A DNA stretch of 64,000 nt from Pelodera strongyloides (Eukaryota; Nematoda; Chromadorea; Rhabditida; Rhabditidae), in NCBI GenBank assembly GCA_036852015.1, contig JAANDG010000115.1, positions 186,001 to 250,000 on the forward strand, in the 5' to 3' direction. The notes under the pieces are model-generated. The model ran no database searches. It was not told where the DNA came from and saw nothing but the letters and a program-made list of their open reading frames with translations. The position numbers and the translations under genes are program-made. Positions 9,375 to 22,400 of the stretch are shown here, piece after piece. How positions within the stretch are numbered: the stretch's first letter is position 1; every line of letters begins with the position of its first letter.

Positions 9375-12300
9375 TTAGGCCATCTTGGCCTTCCTATACT
9401 CCTCGTAGATCTTCGCGAACAGAACTTCAGCCCTTCTGCACTCGGCCTCTTTAAGCTCGAATTCTGCCTTTTTCAGCTCGTCTTCAGCCTTTTTGAATTC
9501 AGACTTGGCCTTTTTGAACACGGCTTCGGCATTTTTCAAGCGGTCCTCTGCCTTTTTGAATTTGGCTTCGGTCTTCTGCGTCTCACATTCGACTATTTTC
9601 ATCTTCTTATTGGGAGTAGCCGCCTCACTCTCATCATCATCCGGTGGCTCGCACTTGACTTCCTAAAGCACATACATATATCTCAATAATTCCATTGACA
9701 CAGCTTAAAGAGACATGGGTTTGTGGAACGAGTACTATTTTGAGTTTTTTTTTAAATTTGTTTTACGCTTCAAGAGCGTCCACCTTTATTCAAGGGTGAA
9801 AATACAGATTCAAGGTTTTTGCTTATGACATGTTCCGCAGAGGTCCTGAGGTACTAACATTGTACTGTATTTTCTTTCACATGTCTTATACGCAAACCAC
9901 GCCCCATCCGCTATAGGCGGAAGGGAGAACAATTTGCACAGTACAGATACGGCTGCACTTGCACGATGTGAATAAAATCCACACTTTCAGCGAAATCGGT
10001 TGCTAAACAGAGGTGGGACAGGTTCAGTAGAATTCCCCCTCCCCTACACACCACGGTTTCTGTCACAGTTCGGTGTTCGTTGACAAAACTGCTATAACAT
10101 TACAAGTGAAAACAAACGGAACAATTTGTCTAGGATCTAGACAACTGTTTTTTTTTGGCAGAAAATCGGAAAAGAAACAAACCTTGGGGCCAACAGTAGA
10201 TATCGCGTGAAAAGAAACAAACCTTGGGGCCAACAGTAGATATCGCGTGAAAAGAAACAAACCTTGGGGCCAACAGAAGATATCGCGTGAAAAGAAACAA
10301 ACCTTGGGGCCAACAGTAGATATCGCGTCACCTTCTAGGAGTGGGACCGACGATGGACTACCGCAGGATGCCGATGACGTCGTCTCGTCGGGGAGGTCAC
10401 TATCACTACTCATCTAAAATAAGTATAGTTTCATAATATAAAAGAGTAAATGTAGCGTGATTTACATACCGATGTGCATTACGAAAATGCAAATTTTCGA
10501 CAATCGTTCCGCGTGTTCGGGTATAAAAAGAGTGTCGCAGCTCAATATCGAAGTGTGCATATGCAATTGTTTCCCATAATGTGAATTTCTTACGATACGT
10601 TTGAAACTTTGTATATAAGTATGCCCATGCTAAACCAATCATATTTTCATGTAGGTCGCCTCAGGCGGCGTGAGTCGACTGGTAGTTTCATAATTTGATG
10701 ATACACGAATGGACTATTGACGAATAAATAATCGTATTTAGATTATAAAACACGTCTCAACAAAAGTTCGAAAGAGTGAAGAGTAATGCTTAGTGTCTCA
10801 ACGAATATGAATGCTCCAAACATACCAGATACTTCACCAGATACGAGAACTGCAAGCCTAGCTCAACAGTGGTATTGTTTTCCGCATTATGCATTTAAAT
10901 AAGAGGCTCACGACGGAAAAAGGTGAACTCAGTTTATCACACCAATCGAACGATAGCTAAACACAAACAAAAGGCTTGACACCCGCGATAACCCACACTG
11001 AACTATTCTACTATGTTACAAGCCATGACCTATTTCGGCAGCAAATTAAGACAGACCTTTTGCCAGTAGACAGGCCGCCCGTCTTGTTGAATTTTCAGGA
11101 TGCCTTCTTCCAGCAGTAGTTTCAACAGCTGGCGCTAAAAACCGCATTAGGGCGCATTCGAGATGGAGATTTTCCTACTTTTTTTCCGGAAAAGAAAAAG
11201 AAAACTTTTGGTTCGATATGGACCACCAGAAAATAATTCAATTGCCACGCATACACATGCAAATTATCGATTGATTTTGGTTTCACTTACGGTACATTTG
11301 CATATTCGACAATTATTTTGCATGTATTTTTCTCTCAGTGTCCATCTCGAACCACTTTTTTCTTTTCTTTCCCGGAAAATGCGAAAATGCCCATCTCGAA
11401 TGCTCCCTTAGTAAAACTGCCTAAGTAGCTTCAAAAACGTTATTTGGAAAGGAAAACTACTATTCATGATGATATAACGAATATCATGCTACCATCCACA
11501 AAAATACAAATTAACAGAGAGAAAGCCGGAAAACATACAGCACAGTATCTTCCCGCCTCCTTTTTCGACCGTCCGACTGCATCGACAGAAAACATACGAG
11601 CTGGAGTTGCCTCACAGTCGGGAATCTCTATAGTCGCGAGACAATACATGTTCCTAAAACATATCAGTAAAAGAAGTCATTCAGACGTAAATGACATTGT
11701 GTCTGACTCTTATGATGTGCGTATTATTTTCGAAACACCCGATACATGCTTGATTAAACTAAACCATTATGGTCACTGGTCCCGGTAATTCTAACTAATA
11801 ATAATAGTAATACAGTTTCTATATCATAAACAATGAGCTTACTAAAGTACAAAATCCAACTATTGCAAAAAGAGCAGAAAATAAAACAAACCCTTCAGGA
11901 ACTCGTCGACATGCGTAAACAGGATAACGGACTTCAGTCCTCCTTAGTGCGGCGTTCATCAACATTTTTGGACAGACATTAACGCGGTCCTGAATAAAAA
12001 ATGAGGTAAAATAAAAAGATGGCATTGTAGAACGAAATGAAGGAGAGAAGGAGGCAATGGTGGTAATTACTTTTACATGGATGTAAAGAGGATAGCACGA
12101 AATAGCAAGGCGTCGAAACACAAGGAAAAATAGCTCACCCACAAGTCGGTTAATGAAGCTAGCATTGGATCTTCAAATGGAGAAGCCTTTACTTGGTTGA
12201 TCGGCACGTCGAAAACGGAAAAATTTTCCTGAAAACATAATAACGTGCCATGTCCATGAATCATAAAGTAGGACATTTGAATTTGTCAACTGTTTCTCTC

Positions 12301-12849
12301 TGCTCTGATGCCAAAGAAACGAGGAGCTTAGGCCTTTTAGGCCCGTAAACATACGATTGAGCTCGGCTGGCTTGTCCTTAAAGGGAATGTCAAGCCGGTT
12401 TTGCATGTTGGGCTCAAAAAACACTTGCGTTTTGAAGGTAAGGAAAGTGAAAATAAACAAAAACTTTCACGTAAGAAGAAAAATTATTTCAAACCCTCCA
12501 AAAAACTCCTTCAGTATGGGATTCGGTCGTGTGGACAGAGCCGAGATACCATACATAATACGGAAACCCCGTTTCGACCCTTCGCATAAGAGGATTTTGC
12601 CACCGTTGGGTCTCACCTCAGCAGTGCCACGACGGTAGGCTTAGGCTGCGTAATTTGGATTTGGCAATTTATAGCTATACTTCACCAACAAAGCCAAAAC
12701 TCAAATAAGAGCCTGTGAAGAAGCGTTACCTCTTTAGCATCGAGTTCGGGTACCACATAGTTGTCGAATATATCCCTCTGTACGGGCTGCTCTTCTCCTT
12801 CAATTGGGTCCTGGATCTCCCGCTTTATCTTATCTACCGAATCCGACAT
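9375..12849 (-). CDS. Double-stranded-RNA-binding-domain protein with coiled-coil tail, nine exons
   Basis: Minus-strand exons 12730-12849, 12355-12423, 12139-12228, 11892-11989, 11539-11653, 11057-11134, 10332-10413, 9965-10002, 9375-9662. All phases agree, giving 325 residues. Exons 4-6 build a dsRBD-like fold: a PVYACRRVPEG strand, then FSVDAVGRSKKEAGRYCARQ with the SKKxA helix start, then a Leu-rich helix (about residues 105-175). Exon 7 is Ser/Asp-rich. The last exon is a Lys/Glu/Ala heptad-like coiled coil built from FKKAEDxLKKAE repeats. The ATG sits three bases after a CTTGCAG acceptor, suggesting trans-splicing. RNA binding is inferred from the domain; I do not recognise an orthologue. 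Exons 2 and 8 rest on splice sites alone. The gene lies head-to-head with OGFOD1, 637 bases apart. Confidence 0.65.
9752..9860 (-). mobile_element. SINE 3' fragment
   Basis: Read on the minus strand: AGGACCTCTGCGGAACATGT, CATAAGCAAA, then AATAAAGGTGGACGCTCTTGA. This matches the shared 3' tail of the dispersed SINE family. Confidence 0.6.
10161..10330. repeat. Four tandem copies of a 40 bp unit
   Basis: AAAGAAACAAACCTTGGGGC recurs at 10171, 10211, 10251 and 10291, almost identical. The array lies in the intron after exon 7 of the dsRBD gene, immediately next to the splice donor. Confidence 0.95.
10423..10685 (+). mobile_element. Dispersed 'CGCCTCAGGCG' element, solo copy
   Basis: Same family as 3482-5637 and 37253-37497. 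It contains TATAAAAAGAGTGTCGCAGC and ends GTCGCCTCAGGCGGCGTGAG, then ACTGGTA. It lies in an intron of the dsRBD gene. Confidence 0.75.
11147..11410. mobile_element. Inverted-repeat element with CATCTCGAATG ends
   Basis: Left end GGGCGCATTCGAGATGG, right end CCATCTCGAATGCTCCC, with imperfect pairing further in (TTTCCGGAAAAG against CTTTCCCGGAAAA). It lies in the intron between exons 5 and 6 of the dsRBD gene. Confidence 0.7.
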
Positions 12850-13486
12850 TCCTGCAAGTAAAATCATTGAAATGACAATTATCAAATCAAATATCATATG
12901 AACCGACGAACGAAATAGGAAACTCAACCGACGAACCTATAAATCAAATACATGCTACGCCAACCAAGCAGACATTACTACACGCAAAACCATTGGTAAA
13001 GGAGCTACAGCTCTCTACAAGACACAACAACGCTCGCTGGACGACAGAAAAATATTCTCCAAAAACTTGAGTATAAACACATCCTACACAAGGTCCCGGC
13101 TCGAACACCCTGTGTGGCAGGGCAAGTGTACGGTCATATGGTTGGCCGTTATGATGCAAATTTTGCATAAATTAGTACTACGGTACACGCCGCCTACCGT
13201 AGTGTGTGCTAGATTCCTGTCTCACAGAGGAGTCGCACATGGAGAGGGAGATTCGCATGCACGACGCTCTTTTCGCAACCGCTCATTCATGGAACACCGC
13301 AATTGTTTGCTTGCGCTTGCAATCGCAAGCACAATAAAACAACAGTTTTTGCTTGTTTCACATCATGTTTATAAACTACTGGCCGTTGCTCATTGCTGAT
13401 ACTTCCATCAACTCTCCGCGGTTTATTTGGAAACAGTTTCCTGATGTGAATTTATCTTCTTTTTGAATAATTGCTTCGTTCAGAGC

Positions 13487-16400
13487 ATGAAGCGTTCTGC
13501 AGAGGACGCCAAATCGGAAGTTTCGTTGAACGAGCCAATTGAACCATGCAAGCGATCACTGTTTGACAATAACCTGAAGCTTTCCGCGCGTTACAGCTCA
13601 CACGAATTTGCTGACTCGTTTCCTTCTCAACTGAGAGGTAATACTTACTACAGAAGTTATTACTTTATTAACACACTGCGAACGGTTATATTCATTTCAT
13701 AGATCTGTGTCTTACGATACGTGGCAATACTACTACGACGGCATTTTGTTTCGTTTCGCGTTAGCCGTATGGATTTCGCCTTTGCTTACGGTTCAAAAAT
13801 TTCGAGTTTTCAGACTGCAAACCGTTCCCGTTTGCGCTGCTTGAAGGTTTTCTCGAAGAGCAACAACATGCTTCGATAGAAGAGGTTTGATCCTTTCGCT
13901 TTCAACGCTGTCACTCCACTCCACAACCGTCAGTCCCTTATTATGTGGCTTGGCCTAGAGACCAGATGACGATGATCATTTAAAGCGGCACAACATCCGG
14001 CTTTTGAAACTTATTTTGGATAACTGCACGTGCATAAATTCCCATGTGTTATATGCAACTAAGTATGATTAAACAAAAAAATATAGCTCAATTCGAGCTA
14101 GCTTATCGTAAATAGATAGGATTGCAGTTGTCCGTGGTACGCCGTGGTCAAAAAGCGGCGTTGTGCTCCTTCAAACATTTATCGTTTTAGATTGAGCTTG
14201 AACTGCAGCATTTCGAAAAGTGGAACAGAAAGGAAAATGACCTGTACTCGCTCTACCAAACTGAAGATCTTTCACAGTTGTCAGAACTAGCGTGCCCAGC
14301 GCTCACAAAATTCAGGTTTGGTTACGATATGTACGGTGATCGCAACATAATAGTCGGAAGGCATAAGTGTACATTCAACTCTTTATTTCCATTGTCTATC
14401 TCTACATCTCCCTCTGTCACATATGCCATATAAATATAATCATATATGGCACATGTGACAGAGGGAGATGTAGAGATAGAGAGAAATAGAAGAGTTTATG
14501 CGAGCGAAACTCTAACTCATAGAGAGATCGTCATCTATCTCTGCGTTATTTCAGTTTTATATCAGCTACTGCTAACAGCTACTCAACCTTTTACAACCTA
14601 GGCCTAGAGAACTCGGTCTAGAAGAGACACACCGGAGTATTTAATTTTACGAATACGTGCATGATTTAGAAAATTTCTATGCGACTTCGTACGACCTTGG
14701 CTCCAGAACGTGACAGGCGTGGAACTCACAGACCAAGTTAGCGGTTTCACTTTTTGTTATATTTCGCGTTGAGGTTATGTTCCATAGGTTAGAATTTCTT
14801 AATACTTATTCATGTACGTACAGCATCTGAGCCGTCATTGACCTGTGGCCGTATGCACGAACAACGGGAACCTCCCTGAGTGGGATAATTTGTCTCTGTT
14901 TATTGTGTCCCTCTCTCCTCTCTTTCTATCACGTCGCCTCCCAGCGCGTTCGTGCATACGGCCACATGACTCCTAGTCTAAAATTGAACTTGTGGCGAGC
15001 ATTGGGTTAACCCAATAGCCGTATTGTCATGTCGTTAGTCGTTACAACCTTGTGCTTATGTGTACATTTTTATATATTACTTGAGCACGTTTAGGTCGAC
15101 GTCACAGGAAGTTGTTATTCGTCTGGTGATTGCCTACTGCCGCACAATGATCTCATCGGGTTAGTATTTATTGTATTTGTGTGATACGATCTTCTGGGCA
15201 GCTTTACTTCATGACGGCTGTCGAGCTACCTGAAGTATACTTTAATGGGAATAAATAATATATTTGTACCTAGCAGATATAGTAGAGAAGTGCCAGAAAT
15301 TAGTACTTGTGGTAGGTAGGGGTGTTAATAGCGATGTACCGACATACATGTTTCATGCATGGTGATGTGATGAATATTCCAACTGTGACCGTATGCACGA
15401 ACAGTGGGAACCTCCCCGGTTGGGAGAATTTGTCTGTGCGTGTGATCCCTCTCTTTCGCTCACCTCCCGCTGGGAGCTGGAAGCATATTCCCAGTGTTCG
15501 TGCATACGGCCACTGTAATAACATTCCATTATTTAAGCACACGTCGGTTCGCCTTTGTCTATTATTTAACCGATGCTTCCTGGACAGAAAAGGACGGAGG
15601 ACGATTATTATTATACAATTCGGATGGTATGTTTTCTTCTTTAGTTTTCTATGTGACGTATACTTTTTGTATGGTGCTCTTTATTTTTCATCTTTGTTTT
15701 ACATTATTACATGTACTTTGAAGTATTAATAATGTATTACATTTCCTCGGCGCACCTTTTCTTGGAGCGAATCGAATACAAAGTTAAGATTTTGAATTTT
15801 GATTCGGGGCTGACAGATATCTATTCCACGTGTTTACAAAGTTAGTCTATAATTTTTATTATTCGTGATGTTTCACAAAGTGATGAAATGTTTGCGAGTG
15901 TGCGGTGCCGATAGCCGATCTTGAGCAATGATAGAGTATTTATCTCGGCGAGAATTTGCGAAAGTGCCATCCATCTCGAAAAGACCGAAAGTGCCGCGTT
16001 TTCGTGGAAGGACTATTAAATTAAAAGGTGTATTGAGCGGGAATTATTTTATCATCGAGTTATTCCGGAGTTTTTACTGCAAATTTAAATTGCCGCTAGC
16101 CATTCCACAAAAAAAGCACTTTCGGTCTTACTGTAGGTCACCTTCAAGTAAAGGAAAACACAACTTTTTTTTTCGAGATGGATGGCACTTTCGCGAATTC
16201 TCGCGTGCGAAAGTGCGAGATAAATACTCTATGACTATTACGATTACGGAAAACGAAATAGTTGTTGCCTAAACCACAGAAGACCATCTGATGACTGGTT
16301 CGTCCCGTTCGTCCCGAAAAAAAAGAGCGTCCCGAATGCGCCTTTAGAGCGATTGCTACCTTTTTTGTTTTACTTCTATTTTACTCATCGTTTGCAGATG

Positions 16401-19400
16401 ATTGCCAACCAACAACAGTAGCCGAGAAGTTTCTCCCTCTACGTAACTCGTTTATGTTGTTCGAAGTATCGCAGAGATCGTGGCACCAAGTAGAGGAGAT
16501 TACCAGTGAGACGACTCCCAGGTATTATTATGTAACATATTATGATTTAATGAAGAAAACATGTTCAGTATCGAAATAGGCATGCTTGAAAGGTTCCCTA
16601 AGCGTTACAACACAAAATGCTACAAGGTACCTTCAGGACTTCGGGGCTGAGGTCAAGAAGTGGGGAAAAGTTTCGTACCCTTCCAGCCTTCCACCAAAAT
16701 TGGACATTTTTATGCCCCCATAAAGGTCAACCCTTCCATCATTTTTGCACTTTTCCACGAATTTTCCTATAATTTGCTAGAAAAAGGGCGTGGTTTAAAC
16801 ACCCTTCCACCAAATTTTACCCATTTTTTTTCCTTGAATTTTTGGCGTACCCTTCCACCAATTCCGGACCCGGACCGAAAACAATTTCCACGTCTTCTTG
16901 ACCTATGCTTCAGGGGGAGTAAATCATAGTTGTAACGTAACGCAGAGCTAATCTTAGCGCTTTCTGAACTGAACGTTAAAAATATAGCCCTCTGGAGACA
17001 GCGTTCTTTTTGTTTTTCTTCAGGTTGTTTAACTTAGTAGTTTTGGCGATCCTTTGAAGATTGTACATTGTACCGTTTTTTAGACTCAGTATCAACGGAT
17101 GGTTTCACTCAAAACGTGTACTTCCCGGTATTGCGCCCAAGGCTGAAGTGTTGAGCCGAGAATCGCCTATAGCTACAGACGTTAGTTGCTTTATAATTAT
17201 CTTTCGTAAGTTATATTATTCGTAGTTATCTTTTGTATGTGGTATGATTCGAACATGTTTATTATAAAAGTCAAAAAAATTGCATTGTTATGTTCTTGTA
17301 TTGAGTGTGTTGTTAAAGGGTCAGGCCCATTTCAAATAACCCCTATTTTTGATGATTCCATCTGATTCTTCATGTCAAATATAGTAGGATACGATATTTT
17401 TCTAATTTTCAAGCGCAAAATTCACGCAGTATTCAGTAATTTACCATTGCCAGTCATACCCAACTATTTATCGCAGTTGTCACGCCCCTTCGCGCTAATT
17501 GGGCAATATGCTCTAGTGGGCGTGGCAATGGCGATCTTGGCCACTCAGCGCGAAGGGGCGTGCCAACTGCGATAAATAGTTGGGTATGACTGCCCACGGT
17601 AAATTGCCGAATAGTGTGTGAATTTTGCGCTTGAAAATTAGAAAAATATTGCATCCTACTATATTTGACATGAAGAATCAGATGGAATCATCAAAGATAG
17701 GGGTTATTTGAAATGGGCCTGACCCTTTAAAGCGAAATACCGGGCGGTTTTTGCAACGATATTGTGGACAGCTGCATTCTTCTGCGTTTAGTCTAAGTGG
17801 AGGTTGAATTGGGATTGGGGTCGAGTTTTTACTTCAATTATCATTTGCATGTGCTGCATAAGAAAGCAGGCGTACTCGATGCGTTTCAATAACCGATCGG
17901 TATTTCGTTGTAAGATTTTATTTGTACATATTGGTTGCCTTTTTTAGACCTGGGAGCTGAAAGACCATATTTCACCAACATATAGAGAAGCAGGAAAAAT
18001 GGAAAAGTTACGTGAAGTGTTTGGCAACACTAGTGAAGCTCTGCTAGCTGACTTCCTAAATGTAAGTTGTCATCTACACGGCAAAACGTAATTGCCGAGA
18101 CATAAAAAACCGTCGCTGGCACGTCACCAAATGGGTTTGGTTTCACGAAGAAAAAACCAAATAATGATTGGTTCGTGGTTTGTGATTGGTTCACTACCAT
18201 ATGGTGACTATTTGTTGACGGTTATCTACGAAACTTGGTAGCCACATGGTCACGAATTGGGTCCTGTGGCTGTAACCGACACCAATTGGGTTCTGTGGAT
18301 GTAAACGACACCAAATGGGTTCACCCGTGTTTCCTATGTAATTGTGTTTGTATTTGGACTTGCCCCCTTTTTGGATCCATATTATGTTCAAGTCTTCTAT
18401 TTCTATCTTCTATGTTTTCTACATGTTTATACTTTATGTGCCTGTATTTTAGCCTGGATTCTATGGACGATTACTGAGCGCATTCAGGGCGGAAACATTC
18501 CAGCAAGTGGGACCGGTTAATAAGAGGTATTTGTTGTGTTCTCTTCACCTTTACCTAATCTTTTGTTGTATTATCATGGCCTAGTCGGTAGGAGCGTGGA
18601 CTAGTAAGTTGGGGGTCCATGGTTCGAATCCCGTAGATGTCGAACTTTTTTCGTGATGTCTTTTTTTTATAAGTATGTTTTGATGTTGATGATGCCTATT
18701 TTCTTAGCTCAAACGCCCGTTTATCAGGAACAGTCATATCTTTAAAGCGGTACCGTAGCCGTTTACTGAAACGTATATTGGACCCACCACCTTCCTATGT
18801 ATTTATGCTAAGTGGGTCGGATTGGTTTCGTTTTTTTATTCAAAACACATATTCAATACTCATTATTCATCTACATGTAGTACATGTGAATTCAGCCGTT
18901 CAACGTACTTTTTAAATCAACAACCGGATGCGGTCCCGCTTTAATCGTTTAATCCCAATAATCTAATCATGCTAGTTGAGTTTGCGTAAGCTGATAAGCT
19001 AATTGTTTTAGGTGTTTGTATCGATTGGACACTGCTCATTACGACCGCATCAATGAGTTCGTTTCCATGCTAAAGACTTGTGATTGCACGCAGTACTTTG
19101 AAACAGTTACCGGATGTTCATTGGATGGTATGTTTTAATCTTGTGTGTATAAAGAACGAGCTTACAAATAGTTTCCAAATTCCTAGGTGCGCGGAATGGT
19201 TAAGATTTTTTGGGTCTTAAGAATGTTCAATTTTACACTAGATCAGAGTGCAACTAACGGTCAAGGCATATCGTGTCCTGCGTTTTAATATCATCAACTG
19301 AATAGTGTAATTATGATTGTGTGATACTATTCGGTAGATACCCTCATCTTGGAGAGCGTGGATCTACTTTACCAATTGTCTTAGATTGTTAGGTAAACGT

Positions 19401-22400
19401 GACTGTGCAATGGGTTGAGTCCGGATATTATTCCAAATTTATGTATTGAATTATGTTAGTGAGTAAAAAACTATATTTATTTCGTATTTTGTCATGCCAA
19501 AAACCCCGAGCAGGCCGCACCGTGTATTTCAGGCACCGGACCCGCGCGGAGTCTAGATCTCTTGCGAACACGGGTCTAACCTTAACCCCCTAACTTCCTT
19601 TTTAACCTCCCTAAGTATACATTCTTTTAGGCTGTGATGAGGTGGATGTGAGTGGTGCATATTGTAGATGTATATTTTATTTATTCATTGGAGTTCAAAT
19701 TCAAAGTTTGCTCATGACATGTTCCGCAGAGGTCCTAAAAGCACAGGCGACGAGTTCCACATGACAAATTGCTTGACGTCTTCGGGCTAGGGCCAGGAGG
19801 GATATTTATATTATGTTACTGTCACGCACGTTGTAAAATTAACCTCGTTTTATTTATGTGGAACCTGAGTCTGAGTGAAAAAGAGTGATTTAGGCTGTGA
19901 GGTGAACGTGAGTGTGCATCGCGTTGAGTCCGGATGCTATGAAGTGGTCGGAGACGAGGACGCCGAGCAGAAGGCCAAGGACGGATATGTACTACAAGTG
20001 TTTGTGGGTTATTGGAGAATACAGTATAGCTTTGGGTTTATATTATGGGTTCTCAGTCTCGTAGTTTTGGGTATAAGAAGGTTCTTGGGTTCTCTTAGGC
20101 TATACTCAGTGGACTTGTTTTAAGAAACGTATATGTAAGACTGAAATTGTGTAGTACAAGTATTTGTGGGTTTTAAATCTAACGGAGTTTGTGCAGCGGG
20201 ACTTATTTTAGAAAGCTATATGTAAAACTGAAATTGTGTAGTTTGCAGCCTGTTTCCATGCATTTTGTAGTTTGATTTTATTGTTTATAGTTTGACTTTG
20301 TAGTTTGATGTTCTGTATATTGTAGTTTGATGTTCTGTATTTTGTGGTTTGATGTTCCGTATTTTGTAGTTCTTCTTCTCCGCGGAGAACGATTGGAATC
20401 CAGATGTTGGAGGAAGTATCGTGTACGTCGCGACAGACGATGAAGAAACGGTGGGTTTCAGAATTAGACTTTGGTGGTGCGTTGCTTCCTTTTAAAGCGA
20501 TATGGCACATGGTTTTTGCAACATGTGCTGGAGAGCTGGAATTCCATGGTGTGCTTTAGATGCAAGGGAACGTAGTAGTCATGTTGACAAGTTCGGTTCC
20601 TCCCAATGCTTATGACTTGCGAGATGTGTTGCTGTTATATCTTGCTTTAAATACTAGTAAGGGCAACATTTTCGTCGTGTAATGCATTTAAACAGGCAAA
20701 GATATTAGCAGCATATTTAAAAAATAAATCATTATGTAACAATACCTTGTAGCGTGTGCATATAATAATAATAACAATAATTTATTACATCAGGGAGATG
20801 CGCACAAAAGCCAACACAGACTAAATGTTTGAAAAACAAATGAGATCTATTATATGCGTACGTGCGTGCTATTGGGGAAACGGATGAATTATGTATGTGC
20901 TGTTATTATGTCTGATATTTTCCTATTATTTCTAGGTGATGCAGCTCACTCCGAAGGCCAACAGTGTAGCCGTTGTGTTCAAGGATCCCGAAGTATTGCC
21001 CTTCCTCAAATATGTCACTAAGAAGGTACTGTAAATTTTGTAGGGTATTACTGTAACTTTGTTTTCGATTGGCACCGTAGGGTGAGTGTCTGTTGAAGGT
21101 TAAGCTGCAGTCAGAATCAGAACGCATAAATTTACAGAAAGGTTTAAACCAACACTTATTACACTCTTTGTATGAAAGCACAGGAGAAGAAAAACTCAAC
21201 CGGCCACCGACACGCCTCTTTACCACGATTACATTTAGTAAATTTGGTGTAGCCCCAAATTGGATTTATCGCCGCTGAGGAGTACCGTAGTACTTGTAAC
21301 TTCGCAGAAACATTGAGATATTTCGGGGAATTTTCGTGTTGGGATTTATAAATAGCTCGCGCTTCGAACCTCGATGAAAGGACGTGTGTCTTAAATTTGT
21401 GTGTGCATATATGTGTGTGTGCGTATGTGAGTGTACGTGTGTGTGTACGTGTGTGAGTGAGTATGAGTGTGCGTGCGTGTGTGTCGGTGTGTGTGTGTGT
21501 GTGTTATTAATGTAACTATTTTCAGGCAGAACACCCTTACTTCCTCGTGTCTTTGTCGTATTTCAATGTAAAAGTTTCGGATAGTGATGACGGGGATGGA
21601 ATTAATGACGGTGCGTTTTTATGTTAAATACTAATTAGTATGTACAATGCTTAGGTATGAGAAAGTCGATGATTGAAATATTTGTGCAACTGAAAAGTTT
21701 ACGTTTCCTTGTTGAAGGTTGGCTTGTAACTTGTAACTTGTAACTTTATCTGTATTTTATTCTTTCGGGAAATTATCCGTGATTCGTGACGTTAAGTCGT
21801 AGGTCAATACCAAGCATCGTTATGTAATTTATTCGTTTTTTTACTCTACCCTACCTGCTAAAGTAAATAGATGCCAAAATATCTGAGCTGAGCCGCAGGC
21901 TTAGTGAATAGTTTTCTTTTATTCGTTATACATGTTGAGTGTGAAACGTATATCCCTATTCTGTGTACCTTTTCATAGATACTAGCAACGCTAACTTTTC
22001 ATAGAATGGCAGCTGGCAACTGATGAATACTGTGCCTAGTGCCTAGTAATTCAACGTTTTTTTCTGTAGGGACTGGATTATTAGGTCTACGCTATCAGGA
22101 GTGTTATCTAAGTTACCTTAGCATTAGGTCTACACTCTAAGTAGCTGACAACTATACATTCTCAGGCGTAATATGTAAGGTACAATACCGTTAGGTCAGA
22201 ACTTTAAGGTACCTAAGTTAGGCTCTTACGGTACACAAATAAAAGGAGCATTATATGTAATATACCCTACCATTGGGCCTATGCTCTAACCGTCAGATAT
22301 CTAATAAAAGTAAGGCTGTTAGCTATCCAAAAGATCTTTTCGGAAACCTTGTGTCGTAGCATCTTACCGTTAGATCTACACTCTAAGGTCTACATTATAA

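Noticed and set aside
10063..10413. 116-codon minus-strand frame as a gene of its own
   Set aside because: Only its first 27 codons behave like an exon; the rest reads four copies of a 40 bp repeat in rotating frames.
15928..16272. 114-codon plus-strand frame
   Set aside because: It coincides with an inverted-repeat element and has no homology I recognise; the OGFOD1 exons run on either side.
16660..16929. 89-codon plus-strand frame with repeated PFHQ/TLPP-like pieces
   Set aside because: Lies in OGFOD1 intron 7. It reads a small degenerate repeat (ACCCTTCCACCAAA) and not a conserved protein.
18578..18646. Functional tRNA gene
   Set aside because: Boxes A and B are present but the T-stem and acceptor stem do not pair.
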